From Chloroflexota bacterium (GTDB lineage Bacteria; Chloroflexota; Anaerolineae; Promineifilales; Promineifilaceae), in assembly GCA_014584575.1 (NCBI GenBank), contig JACTMP010000082.1, positions 1 to 64,000 on the forward strand: a stretch of DNA of 64,000 nt, read 5' to 3'. The notes under the pieces are model-generated. The model was not told the origin of the DNA and ran no database searches. It saw nothing but the letters and a program-made list of their open reading frames with translations. The translations under genes were made by a program, and so were the position numbers. Shown in pieces: positions 37,349-47,603 of the stretch (the first letter of the stretch is position 1; every line of letters begins with the position of its first letter).

Positions 37349-38839
37349 CTAGAATATTTGACCAGGAAAGAATACACCGATGCTCAGGACGATGGTGTAG
37401 ATAAGGAACAGGACAACCAACAGCGGCAGTGCGAAACGCAGCCATTTATCATAGCGGACACGGCCGAGCGCCAGACCACCCATGACCACGGCAAAAGTGG
37501 GGTTGACGATATTGAGCAGGCCGCTGGCCGACTGGTATGCGGTGACGATCAAACTGCGGTCTACGCTGGCGATGTCCGCCAGGGGGGACATGATGGGCAT
37601 GGTCACAGTTGCCAGACCGGAGGAGGAGGGGATGAGAAAACCGAGTGGCAGGTAAAGCAAGGACATCAGGTTAATAAAGGCCACGCCGCCCAGTCCGGAG
37701 ACGGCGCTTTCAGCCCAGTAGAGGATGGTGTCAATGATCAGGCCGTTGTTCATAATGACGCTGATGCCCCGCGCCAAAGCAATCACTAAAGCGACGCCGA
37801 GCATATCCCGCGCGCCGGTGATGAAGGTCTCCGAGATGCCCGCCTCGCCCAAACCGCCAATGATGCCGATCAGGATGGCAAAACCGAGGAAAAGAGCCAC
37901 AAATTCGCCAAACCACCAGTTCCATTGTGGCAGGCCAATGCCCAGGTCTTGCCAGGGGATGACGCTGAAAACCATGATGAGAAAGGCCAGACCAAACAGC
38001 CCCAGGATGAGTTTGCGTTTGCCGGTGAATTCGGGCATGGCGTCGGCGCTGCTGCGGAGGAAGCGTTTTTCGTTTTCTTCTTTGAGGTCGTAAACGAGGG
38101 ATTTGGTGGGGTCTTTTTTCACTTTTTCGGCATAGCGGGAGACAAAGACAATGCCAACGGTCGTGCCCACCACCAACATAATCACCCGCGACACCAACCC
38201 GTCGGCAATGGAGATACCGGCAAAACCGGAGGCCACGCCGGTGGCAAACGGATTGACCGTAGAAGCCAACACACCAATACCTGCGCCAATCATAATCACG
38301 GCCACACCGGTCAGGGCGTCGTACCCGGCGGCGATCATGACGGCGATGATCAGACCGTAGAAGGCCAGCGACTCCTCGGCCATGCCGTAGCTGGTGCCGC
38401 CGAGGGCAAACACGCACATGAGCACGGCAATCATCCATTTTTCTCGCCCTTTGAGAGCGACCGTGATCTTGCCAATGCCGGCGTCAATGGCCCCGGTAGC
38501 CATCGTCATGCTCAAGAAACCGCCAATGACCAGGACAAACAAGGCCACGTCAATGGCCCCGTACAACTCGCCCACATTGTAGACGCTGACGGAGCCGTCT
38601 TCTGCCTGCAAGCCATACATGCCGTTCACGGGGGCCATCAACCCATCGCGGATAATGCGCTGCGGATTGGATTCCACTTCATGATAACTGCCGGGGATGG
38701 GTTCGCCTTCTTCGTTTTTGTCATATTGCCCGGCAGGGATGAGCCAGGTAGCAATGACAACCAGGATGAGTAAGATGAACAAAACGGTGTAAGCGGTGGG
38801 GAAGGTGAATTTTCTTTTGGGTTCTTCCGCGTTGGTCAT
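37349..38839 (-). CDS. YfcC-family transporter (C4-dicarboxylate/arginine-ornithine type)
   Basis: 496 residues with about 12 helices, starting with FPTAYTVLFILLILVVIATWLIPAGQYD, the YfcC/DcuC signature, and a large loop after helix 1. Conserved GGTSYGMAEESLAFY and NPFATGVASGFAGIS blocks are present. In many bacteria YfcC-like carriers sit with arginine deiminase genes and exchange arginine for ornithine, so that role is inferred here. GAGGAAAC precedes the ATG. It is the first gene of the island in transcription order. Confidence 0.88.
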   Translation of the reverse strand: MTNAEEPKRKFTFPTAYTVLFILLILVVIATWLIPAGQYDKNEEGEPIPGSYHEVESNPQRIIRDGLMAPVNGMYGLQAEDGSVSVYNVGELYGAIDVALFVLVIGGFLSMTMATGAIDAGIGKITVALKGREKWMIAVLMCVFALGGTSYGMAEESLAFYGLIIAVMIAAGYDALTGVAVIMIGAGIGVLASTVNPFATGVASGFAGISIADGLVSRVIMLVVGTTVGIVFVSRYAEKVKKDPTKSLVYDLKEENEKRFLRSSADAMPEFTGKRKLILGLFGLAFLIMVFSVIPWQDLGIGLPQWNWWFGEFVALFLGFAILIGIIGGLGEAGISETFITGARDMLGVALVIALARGISVIMNNGLIIDTILYWAESAVSGLGGVAFINLMSLLYLPLGFLIPSSSGLATVTMPIMSPLADIASVDRSLIVTAYQSASGLLNIVNPTFAVVMGGLALGRVRYDKWLRFALPLLVVLFLIYTIVLSIGVFFPGQIF

Positions 38840-39007
38840 AGTCGTTTCCTCCTTCTTCGCAGGTGTGGGAACCTGTTCACGGCCGTGCCGCTGTCCGAAG
38901 CTATTGGCTAATTTACCTCTTGTGGACGGCCGTCGTGTTAATGACTTGTTATCGTTGTGTTATGATTTTGTGGAAAAGGATGGTGACAGCGCAGATGCCG
39001 TATGGTT

Positions 39008-39268
39008 TCACTCATCACAATCCAGACGTTCCACCGATAAAAGCGGCAGACCCAGGCTATAGACGTTGTTTAACACTCCTACCAGAGCGGCCTGATCTAC
39101 CAGACGGCCGGTCAGGGTGGTCACGGCCGTTTCTGCCTCATCCTCCTTGTTAACAGAAATCGTCATCCCGCCCAACTGTTCTGACCAGCTTTCATCCAAG
39201 ATGCCCTGTAGCCGCAGACAATAGGTGGCGGGAGTATGTAATCGAAGCAACTGTTTTTTTTGGGCCAT
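39008..39268 (-). CDS. Small conserved protein of unknown function
   Basis: 86 residues. The pattern Y.LRLQG.LDESWS..LGGMTI followed by TLTGRLVDQAALVGVLNNVY and LGLPLLSVERL is a compact conserved family that I have met next to transcriptional regulators in Actinobacteria and Chloroflexota; no function is known to me. AGGAAGG precedes ATG 39268. It diverges from the LuxR gene at 39449 and precedes the arginine island. Confidence 0.75.
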   Translation of the reverse strand: MAQKKQLLRLHTPATYCLRLQGILDESWSEQLGGMTISVNKEDEAETAVTTLTGRLVDQAALVGVLNNVYSLGLPLLSVERLDCDE

Positions 39269-39448
39269 GACACTTGCCTTCCTCGGTAATCCCCACGTTC
39301 GTTAAGAATAGCGGTTCATCAGGATAGACAATACCGCCTATAAGTTGTAAAAAAGTGCCATATTTAGGATAATGCGCCATCGTATAGAAGGCGTATACCT
39401 GAACCCGCGATACATGACAGGCGAGAGACAAAACGAGGCTTAAGCATT

Positions 39449-42125
39449 GTGCCAAAAAAGAATGGCATGACCGCACCACTGGTGCGCACCAAATTTTACC
39501 GCCCACCGGTGTCAGAAAACTTTGTGACACGCCCCCGACTGATTGACAGACTCAACCGGGCCAGCACACGGCCGTTTACCCTCATTAGCGCCCCCGCCGG
39601 TTATGGCAAATCTACGTTACTGAGCGCCTGGCTGCGGCAGTGGCCGGGGCCGACCACCTGGTTATCTCTGGATGCCAATGATAATGACCTGCGCCAGTTT
39701 CTGGCCTACTTTCTGGCGGGCATCTCCAGCATGGCGCCCGACATGGGCACGGCTACCGAGACGCTGCTCAACGGGCCGGTGCTACCGCCAACGGCCGTGA
39801 TCGTCGCCAATCTGATCAATGACCTGGATGAAATCACCCACGACTTTGTGCTGGTCCTGGATGATTATTACCACATCGCCAACCGGAAGATCCATGAGTT
39901 GCTTACTGCCCTCTTGCGCCAGCCGCCCCGCGCCATGCACCTGGTGATGGCTACCCGGCATGATCCTTTGCTGCCGCGAATTTCGCTGCTAGAGCAAGGT
40001 AAAATGGCGGAAGTGCGCGCTCCGGAACTGGCGATGACGCTGGCGGAAACGGCCGCTTACCTGGAACAATCGCTGCCCACCCCACCAGACCCGGCGGTGG
40101 CCGCCGCCCTCTACAACAAGACCGAAGGCTGGATCGCCGGGCTGCGCCTGGCTGTGTTATCGCTGCCATTTCAGGCGGACACCAAGGCCATGGTTGCTCA
40201 TTTGCAGGCCAACAACCGGCTGGCTATGGATTATCTGGTGGCCGAGGTGCTGGCGCAGCAACCGCCACAGTTTCAAGATGCCCTGCTGCAAACGGCCGTG
40301 CTTGACCATTTCAACAGCGATTTATGCACGGCCGTCTGCTGGCCGGAAGCGCCCGAAATGGACGACAAAGGGCGGCAATTTATCGCCTGGTTGGAAGAAA
40401 ACAACCTCTTCATCATCCCGCTGGACGAGCAGCAGGAGTGGTATCGGTACCATCACCTGTTTCAGGAATTGTTGCAGCATCAGTTACGTCGGCGTTACGC
40501 ACGGCCGTGCCAGCCGATGGTTTGCCCAACACAAGCAGCCCGTGATCGCCATCCAACACGCCCTGGCTGCCGGTGATACCCAGGCGGCCGTGCAGATTGT
40601 AGCTGACCGGCGACATCAACTGATGAACCAGGAAGAATGGCCGTTGTTGAACCGCCTGCTGCACCCGTTTCCGGTGACATGGGTAGATGAAGAACCAGAA
40701 TTGCTCATACTGCGTGCCTGGATACTGTATAGCCAATGGCGTTATGGGGAAATGCCCGCCCTCTTAGAACAGCTAGAAAACCTGCTGGCTCATGCCCCGG
40801 AGGCAACGGCCGTTCGCCTCAACGGTGAATTGGCTGCGCTGCGCAGCCAGCAACATTACTGGGCTAATGACGGGGTGCAGGCGGTAGCCTGGGGTCAGCT
40901 TGCCCTGGCAGCGGTGCCGCCGCAGTGCGGTTATGTACGCGGTGTGGCCTGGGTCTTTCTCAGTGGGGGGCGCTACTTATTGGGCGACATACGGCCGTCG
41001 TTGGCGGCGGCGCAACTGGCGTTAGAGGCAGAAGCAGGATTTCATGCCGTGTTGGCGGTACGCCTGCTGCCGACGCTGGCCTTCCTCTACCGGGCGCAGG
41101 CCAACCTGCCGGAACTGATTCACGTTGCCAACCGCCTGCTCTGGCTGGCGGAAGAGCGGAAACTCCCGGAAAGTGATGGCTGGGCCCATCACTTTTTAGG
41201 TACGGCCGCTTATTACCAGAATCGGTTGACGGGGGCGGAAAACCACTTTCAAGCCGTTGTGCGCAACCGCTACCGGGTACACGTCCATGCGTTCATCCAA
41301 AGCGGTTTTGGCCTGGCGCTTACCTATCAGGCACAGGGACGGTTTGCCGAAGCGCAGGCGGTGACAGCAGAGATGGCCTCTTTTTTGGTGGAGATGAAAA
41401 ACGCCAGCCAACTGGTTAAGGTGCAAGCCTTCCAGGTGCATCTGGCGCTGCTGCAAGGGGAGACGGCCGTGGCCGCGCCGTGGGCCGCTCATTCTGCCAC
41501 GCTTTTCGCCTTAACCCCCATGCTTGAATTTTATGCGCCAGAATTGACCCTGGTGCAGGCGCTGCTGGTGTTGGGGCAATGGAGTGAGGCTGAAGGTTAT
41601 CTTTCCCAAATGCAACCACTACTGGAAACGACCCATAACACCCTCTTTCTGGTAGAAGCATATCTGTTACGCGCCTGGCTGCATCAGGTACGGGGGGAAG
41701 GGGAAACGGCCGTCGCTGTCCTCAAGCAGGCGCTGACCCTGGCGGCGCCGGCCCGGCTCATCCGCCCGGTTGCTGATTATGGCGCGGTGTTGGCTCCCCT
41801 CATTGCCCAACTGGCCCACCAGCACTTTCTGCCGGACTATCTACCCCACATTTTGGCGGCCATGCCCGCGTTCCCCCCGGCTGCCCCGATTTCCGGCCCG
41901 CAAGTTCCCCTCCCTGAATTACCGCTGATTGAGCCATTGACCAACCGGGAAATGGATGTGCTGGTCCTCATGGAAAAAAGGCTGACCAATAAGGAGATTG
42001 CCCAGGAACTGTGCATCTCTGTGGTGACGGTGAAACGGCACACCTATAATTTGTACCAGAAGTTGGGGGTACACGGCCGTCGCCAGGCCGTCAACGAAGC
42101 GCGGCGGTTGGGGGTAATCGCGTGA
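39449..42125 (+). pseudogene. MalT-type ATP-dependent LuxR regulator, frameshifted
   Basis: Two frames together make one protein of about 890 residues. Frame 1 (39449 to about 40500, GTG start after GAGG) has the STAND ATPase part: TKFYRPP, Walker A SAPAGYGKSTLL and Walker B FVLVLDDYY. The second frame (from about 40505 to 42125) has the TPR-like sensor region and the C-terminal HTH (LTNREMDVLVLMEKRLTNKE, IAQELCIS..TVKRH). The junction lies in ACGCACGGCCGTGCC, at an ACGGCCGT palindrome, and about ten residues usual in the family seem missing. It is either a real lesion or a sequencing error. If functional, it may control the divergent arginine island. Confidence 0.85.
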
Positions 42126-42187
42126 TGCGTGAAACGTGAAACGTGACCGGAATGATCTCACGCCTCACGTTTCACGTTTCACGTTTC
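42121..42187. repeat. GTGAAACGTGAAACGTGA-type word hairpin
   Basis: CGTGAAACGTGAAACGTGA pairs with TCACGTTTCACGTTTCACG after ATGATCTCACGCC. It lies between the convergent LuxR and ABC permease genes and probably ends both transcripts. Confidence 0.85.
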
Positions 42188-42188
42188 C

Positions 42189-44720
42189 CTATTCATACGC
42201 CAGCGCACGCACAATATCCAGCTTTGCCGCCTGCCGCGCCGGAATGAGCGCGCCCAGGATACCAAAACCAAGCCCCACCACAATCGCCATAATGATGCCC
42301 GCAAACGAGAAAGAGAAGGGCAAGATCATGCCCACCATACTCATCGCGCCCACCAGAATGTAGCTCAGCCACAAACCGGCCAGCAGACCAAACAGAGTGC
42401 CGGTGGCGGCCAGCAGCAGGCTCTCGGCGGTGATCATGCGCCGCACCTGGCGGCGGGTGGCGCCTACTGCCCGCAGCGTGCCGATCTCGCGGGTACGCTC
42501 CAACACATTGATCGCCAGTGTGTTGATCAGGGCAATGAGTGAAGGTATCGCCAGAATGATCAGTAACACGTACATGCCATTCATGGCCGCCATCGTTCTG
42601 TCCATTTCCGTTTGCCACTCGGCCAGCGAGTAAAAGGTGAAGGCCGGATACCCGGTGGCAACCTGCTGTAAACCGGCGGCAACCTGGGCCGCGTCAGCAG
42701 AGGCGACGCGGTCTACCATCACCAGCATATCCGTTGTCTCGTTGAAATCCTGGGCCAGGTTGGCCTGGGAAATGTAGCCGGTCGCCAGTTTGAAATTCAG
42801 GAAATCGCCGCCAATGGCCACAACCTGGTACGTTAGTGTCCCATTGGGGGATTGTAAAGCGAGTTCATCACCCACTGCTACCCCATTTTGGGCGGCAAAG
42901 ATGCCATTGACGATGATGGCACGGCCGTTGCCCAATGCTTCATATGCCGTCCGTTCATTCCCATCAGCAAAGATCAGCCCGGCAATTTGGGGGTAGGTGA
43001 CGGGATCAATACCCACCACTTGCACATCGGTGCCGTCAACCTGGCTGGTCGCCAGCCGCAGCGAAGTGGCTTTCTCCACGCCGGGTAGAGCTTCAATGTC
43101 CGCCATCATCTGCGACCCGGCGCCGATATTCCCGCCGCCCAAAACCAACGACGGTGGCATAAAGAGATAATCGCTGCCCAACGTCGTATTCACCCAGCCG
43201 GTCATGCCCCCGCGCAAGGAGACAATCAGGCTGCCCATGGCCACCAGCAGCGACAGGCCAATGGTGATGGCGGAGGCGGTGACGGCCGCCCGACCTGGCT
43301 GCCGGGTCAGGTTGCCCTGGGCAATTTGCCCCTCACGGGCAAAGGCGATGATGAGCAGGCGGCCAAAGATGCGCGCCAGCGGGTAGATGAGGGCGGGTAG
43401 CACCAGCGCCAGTCCGATGACAAAGAGCAAGATGCCCAAGGCGGCCAGCCCCAGATTGCCCGGCAGCAACGTCAGGAAGGCAACCACGATCAAGACCGCG
43501 CCGACTATGGCTCCACGGCCGGCGCGGCGGCGTTCCACTTCGGCCAGCGACGGCCGTAACGCTTCCAATGGGGAGACGCGCATGGCGGCCAGCGCCGGAA
43601 ACAGCCCGGCCAACAGGGTGATGCCCACGCCCAGGCCGACGGCCAGCACATATACCCACCATTCCAGGCTGGGACCGCTGACGCTGGTGCGCATGAGATT
43701 CTCCAAGATGGACTGCATCCCTTTCAGCAGCCCGGCCGCCATGAGATAACCGAGGAGGATGCCGACGGCCGTGCCAATCACGCCCAACACCGCACTCTCC
43801 GTCAAGATCATGCCCAGGATGGTTTTGCGGGATGCGCCAATAGCGCGCAACATGCCAATGTCGCGGCGGCGCTCCACCACCACCGTGCGAAAGGTGATGA
43901 AGATAATGAAGCCGCCCAGGGCAATGGCAATGATGCCGAACATGTTGTAGATGTAAGCGGCCGCTTCCATGGCGGCGGCAAATTCCGAACCAGATGTGGT
44001 GCCGCCCACTTTGTAACCATCACCCAACCGGGCCAGAACGTCTGCGCGCACAACGTCAGCGTCAGCATTAGCCACGAATCGGGCCTCGATAGTGTTGATC
44101 TGCCCTGGCAAGTTGAAGACCGTTTGTGCGGTTGTCAGGGGGATGAACACTTCTTCGCTGCCCTGTGGCGGTCGCCCGGTGGTGATGCCCACGATTTCAA
44201 ATTCTACTGTGCCGGTAGCGGCGGGTAGGCTGAGACTATCACCCACGCCCAGGCCGGTGCGCTGGGCCAGGCTGCTGGCGATAAGGATGGCATTTTGATC
44301 GGCGGCGGTCAGCAGACGGCCGTCGGCCACTGCCAGACTTTCTACATCGGTCATGGTTTCCGGGTCTACACCGCGCACAATGAGTAGGGGGATGACCGTG
44401 CCATCCTGGTCGCTGAGGGCTTGCGAAGTGGGCAGGGCCATTGGGCGGACTAACTGGGGCGAGACGGCAGCCACGCCGGGAACCTGGCGCACCTGGTCGG
44501 CTACGGCCGTGTCAAACGGGCCGCGTGTCTCACTGGAAACGGTCAGGTCTACCTCATCCGCCATCGCCGATAGATTGCCCTGAATGGCCTGCCGCATGGC
44601 GGGCAGGATGGCGTTAAAGCCAACAATAATCATCACCCCAAACACAATCGCTATCAGGGTGAGCGTCGTCCGCAATTTGCGCCCGCGCAAATAGCGTAGG
44701 GCTAATTTGATATGAAACAT
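42189..44720 (-). CDS. ABC transporter permease with two FtsX domains
   Basis: 843 residues in the double MacB-like layout: helix 1, periplasmic domain (about 45-235), three helices with an FtsX domain (about 250-400, ending ALAAMRVSPLEALRP), linker with helices (410-480), a second periplasmic domain, then a second FtsX domain (about 715-843, ending LIPARQAAKLDIVRALAYE). It forms the membrane part of a type VII-like exporter or mechanotransmission system. Partner ATPase and PadR repressor lie just upstream in the same direction. Confidence 0.92.
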   Translation of the reverse strand: MFHIKLALRYLRGRKLRTTLTLIAIVFGVMIIVGFNAILPAMRQAIQGNLSAMADEVDLTVSSETRGPFDTAVADQVRQVPGVAAVSPQLVRPMALPTSQALSDQDGTVIPLLIVRGVDPETMTDVESLAVADGRLLTAADQNAILIASSLAQRTGLGVGDSLSLPAATGTVEFEIVGITTGRPPQGSEEVFIPLTTAQTVFNLPGQINTIEARFVANADADVVRADVLARLGDGYKVGGTTSGSEFAAAMEAAAYIYNMFGIIAIALGGFIIFITFRTVVVERRRDIGMLRAIGASRKTILGMILTESAVLGVIGTAVGILLGYLMAAGLLKGMQSILENLMRTSVSGPSLEWWVYVLAVGLGVGITLLAGLFPALAAMRVSPLEALRPSLAEVERRRAGRGAIVGAVLIVVAFLTLLPGNLGLAALGILLFVIGLALVLPALIYPLARIFGRLLIIAFAREGQIAQGNLTRQPGRAAVTASAITIGLSLLVAMGSLIVSLRGGMTGWVNTTLGSDYLFMPPSLVLGGGNIGAGSQMMADIEALPGVEKATSLRLATSQVDGTDVQVVGIDPVTYPQIAGLIFADGNERTAYEALGNGRAIIVNGIFAAQNGVAVGDELALQSPNGTLTYQVVAIGGDFLNFKLATGYISQANLAQDFNETTDMLVMVDRVASADAAQVAAGLQQVATGYPAFTFYSLAEWQTEMDRTMAAMNGMYVLLIILAIPSLIALINTLAINVLERTREIGTLRAVGATRRQVRRMITAESLLLAATGTLFGLLAGLWLSYILVGAMSMVGMILPFSFSFAGIIMAIVVGLGFGILGALIPARQAAKLDIVRALAYE

Positions 44721-44737
44721 TTCGATTTACCTCCAAT

Positions 44738-44805
44738 GGGTTGCAAGTTGCATGTTGCACGTTGCAGGTGATCACTTGCCACCTGCCACCTGCCACTTGC
44801 CACCC
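44738..44805. repeat. GTTGCACGTTGCAGG-type word hairpin
   Basis: GGTTGCAAGTTGCATGTTGC (running on into ACGTTGCAGGTGATC) is partly mirrored by TTGCCACCTGCCACCTGCCAC. The element sits between ABC ATPase and permease genes, so the two may have different message levels. Confidence 0.75.
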
Positions 44806-44806
44806 G

Positions 44807-45547
<741 letters not shown>

Positions 45548-45589
45548 TTCATATCTCCAAATGGGGCAGCGGGTAGCTGCCCTGCCAAT

Positions 45590-45645
45590 AAACGTAATCC
45601 GTGAACCGTAATCCGTACTCTCATTACGGTTCACGGATTACCGAT
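45590..45645. repeat. CGTAATCCGTGAACC-type word hairpin
   Basis: CGTAATCCGTGAACCGTAAT pairs with ATTACGGTTCACGGATTACCG. It overlaps the last codons of the PadR gene, so the C-terminal residues derive from the repeat. Words are shared with 36172-36266. Confidence 0.8.
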
Positions 45646-46228
45646 TGCCGTCTACCGGCGGCCGGCCGCGCGGCCGTTCTGCCGGTTCGGGGATGGGCTG
45701 GCGGCTGATCTCGTCCAGCCGGGCCTCTATCATCTCCAACCAGCGCAAATCCGCTTCCAGATGCATAATCGCCTGATCCAGCAGCAGGATATAGGCCAAC
45801 TGCGAAGCCGGGTTCACCTGGCTGCGCTGCGCAGTCAGCGCGTGCAGTTCCCGATATAACCCGGCGCGCTGCGTGTAAATCAGGCGGCGCGGGTCGCCAT
45901 CGGCTACCACCAGGCTGAGCATGAGCTTGAGAAAAAACTCATCCCGCCGCCGGTCGCTCAGCGATGGTTCGTTAAACCATTGCCGCAGTTCGGCCAGCCC
46001 GGCGTCTGTGACCATGTAAATGCGCTTTTCCGGGCCGCCATCCTGGGCCACGCCATCTTCAATTACCAGCCCACTCTGCTCCAGCCGGTTGAGGGTGGAA
46101 TACACCTGCGCCGGTTTGATGTCCCAATTTTGTTCGCCGCCGACCATGGCTTCAAAAGCATCATGCAATTCATAGCCGTGCCGGGGGCGGTGGGCCAACA
46201 ATCCTAAAATCGCGTTTCGTACAGACAT
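45638..46228 (-). CDS. PadR family transcriptional regulator
   Basis: 196 residues. N-terminal winged helix (AILGLLAHRPRHGYELHDAF, QVYSTLNRLEQSGLV, KRIYMVTDAGLAEL) and a C-terminal Vir-like helical dimerisation part (GLYRELHALTAQRSQV). PadR proteins repress neighbouring transporter genes until an effector binds; the ABC genes directly downstream are the likely target. A perfect inverted repeat 8 bp before the start may be its operator. No good ribosome site is seen, and the operator hairpin covers that region. Confidence 0.92.
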   Translation of the reverse strand: MSVRNAILGLLAHRPRHGYELHDAFEAMVGGEQNWDIKPAQVYSTLNRLEQSGLVIEDGVAQDGGPEKRIYMVTDAGLAELRQWFNEPSLSDRRRDEFFLKLMLSLVVADGDPRRLIYTQRAGLYRELHALTAQRSQVNPASQLAYILLLDQAIMHLEADLRWLEMIEARLDEISRQPIPEPAERPRGRPPVDGNR

Positions 46229-46235
46229 ACATTTG

Positions 46236-46268
46236 AGAAGTTCAACTTTTGGAAAAAGTTGAACTTCT
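46236..46268. promoter_or_regulatory. Perfect 15-bp inverted repeat, likely PadR operator
   Basis: AGAAGTTCAACTTTT and AAAAGTTGAACTTCT are perfect mirror arms around GGA. It is AT-richer than the surroundings and differs from the word hairpins. Placed 8 bp before the padR-like start codon, it could be an autoregulatory operator; a transcription stop for messages from the right is the alternative. Confidence 0.55.
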
Positions 46269-46370
46269 GAAAGAAAATTAAATTAGTAAACAAGTTAATA
46301 GATTAGAATGAGGGAAATTATTAACTAAGTTTCTAGTTTTGTCAATAGGCAGTGGATGAAGTGCACGGTA

Positions 46371-46479
46371 ATTCCAAAGTCCAGATTTTCTGTGGGAGGA
46401 GAGCAGCACGTCCACGTGCTGCTCGTTCGCACGTGGGCGTGCGAACTCTGCCATTTAGAATTAAGCCTGACTTTGGAAT
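46371..46479. repeat. Nested inverted repeat with a three-way-junction core (copy 3)
   Basis: Outer arms ATTCCAAAGTC and GACTTTGGAAT enclose two adjacent hairpins: GAGCAGCACG-TCCA-CGTGCTGCTC (46401-46424) and GTTCGCACG-TGGG-CGTGCGAAC (46425-46446). The loops are nearly reverse-complementary, and the GTTCG...CGAAC hairpin matches the elements near 29033. The 385-bp gap 46229-46613 holds this, the PadR operator and the promoter of the next gene; no gene is seen. Confidence 0.75.
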
Positions 46480-46571
46480 CGCCCTGGGATGAAGTGGTAG
46501 GCGGGAATTGCGGACGGCCGTTGCCAATGCTAACTTCTATCTCTATCAATAATGGGTGAGGTAAAGATACC

Positions 46572-46580
46572 TGTTATAAT
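46572..46580 (+). promoter_or_regulatory. Extended -10 promoter of the Rpn-like gene
   Basis: TGTTATAAT, a consensus extended -10, lies 33 bp before ATG 46614. A strong ribosome site (CAGGAGG, about 46598-46604) follows at the right distance from the start. Confidence 0.6.
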
Positions 46581-46613
46581 CAGACCTATTCACGCCTCAG
46601 GAGGTACCACACA

Positions 46614-47555
46614 ATGACAGCCAATGCACCAGACAGCCCTGGCCGCACCCTACATGACCGCATCTTCAAAGAGTTCTTGCATCGTTTCTTGCCTGATTTC
46701 CTGCGCATCTTCTTCCCGGCGGAAGCGGCGCGGCTCGATTTCAGTGCGATTACATTTCTGGATCAGGAACTGCTAATCAATTTGCCGGAGCAGGCGCTGC
46801 GTGTGCCTGATTTTGTGGCTGAGGTCTCTACATTGGATGGGGAAAGTGAGGCCATCCTGGTGCATGTAGAAGTGGAAGGGCGTGACCGGCGCAGCCTGCC
46901 GCAACGCATGTTTGAGTATTACAGCCTGCTGCGCATCTTGCGTCAGAAAAAGGTGCTACCGCTGGCGCTGGTGTTGCAGCCGCAGGCGGGTGGCCTGGGT
47001 TGGCAGGTATATCGTGAAACCCTCTTCGGGCGGCAGCTACTGGAATTTCACTACGGCCAGGTAGGACTGCGCGATCTCCCCAGCGAAGAATATCTGAGCG
47101 GTGATCCAGTAGCAGCCGCTTTGGCTTCATTAATGCAACCGGCCCACCTCCATCCAGCCGAGGTAAAACTGGCTGGCTTACAGAGCGTCATTAAAAGTAC
47201 CTTGACAGAAGGGGACAAGCTGTTTTTAATAGATGTTATCGAAACATATCTACCACACGAGAGATTACCGGATGCAGGAGAACGAATTATGCAAGCATTA
47301 CTAGATACTGAATTGACCTGGGGTGAAAGGCATAAGCTAGAAGGTAAACTAGAAGGTAAACTAGAAGGTGAGTTAGAAGGCGAAATCAAGGGAAAGATGG
47401 AGATATTGCTACGCCAGTTGCAGCGCAAGTTTGGCCCGTTGCCGGGATCCTTTGTGCAGCGATTGGAGGCGATTGACGACACGGCCGTACTAGACGAATT
47501 GAGTGATCAGGTACTCACGGCCGTAACCCTCGACGACATCATCTTACCGGAATAG
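46614..47555 (+). CDS. Rpn family (PD-(D/E)XK) recombination-promoting nuclease-like protein
   Basis: 313 residues. The N-terminus DRIFKEFLHRFLPDFLRIFFP and the core VPDFVAEVSTLDG...ILVHVEVEGRDRRSLPQRMFEYY carry the D...E-V-E nuclease signature of the Rpn/YhgA-like family. A short repeat (KLEGKLEGELEGEIKGKM) near residue 242-262 precedes a DUF4351-like C-terminal helix pair (LLRQLQRKFGPLP). Rpn proteins are DNA endonucleases thought to promote RecA-independent recombination. Standalone gene with its own promoter. Confidence 0.85.
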   Translation: MTANAPDSPGRTLHDRIFKEFLHRFLPDFLRIFFPAEAARLDFSAITFLDQELLINLPEQALRVPDFVAEVSTLDGESEAILVHVEVEGRDRRSLPQRMFEYYSLLRILRQKKVLPLALVLQPQAGGLGWQVYRETLFGRQLLEFHYGQVGLRDLPSEEYLSGDPVAAALASLMQPAHLHPAEVKLAGLQSVIKSTLTEGDKLFLIDVIETYLPHERLPDAGERIMQALLDTELTWGERHKLEGKLEGKLEGELEGEIKGKMEILLRQLQRKFGPLPGSFVQRLEAIDDTAVLDELSDQVLTAVTLDDIILPE

Positions 47556-47603
47556 ATGGTATGGCGTAGCCAGAGCAGGCTACACCATACCATTGCTTTT
47601 CCA

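Noticed and set aside
47330..47400. GAAGGTAAACTA-type tandem repeat treated as a separate repeat element
   Set aside because: It encodes the KLEG repeats of the Rpn-like protein, a feature seen in the family, and is coding.
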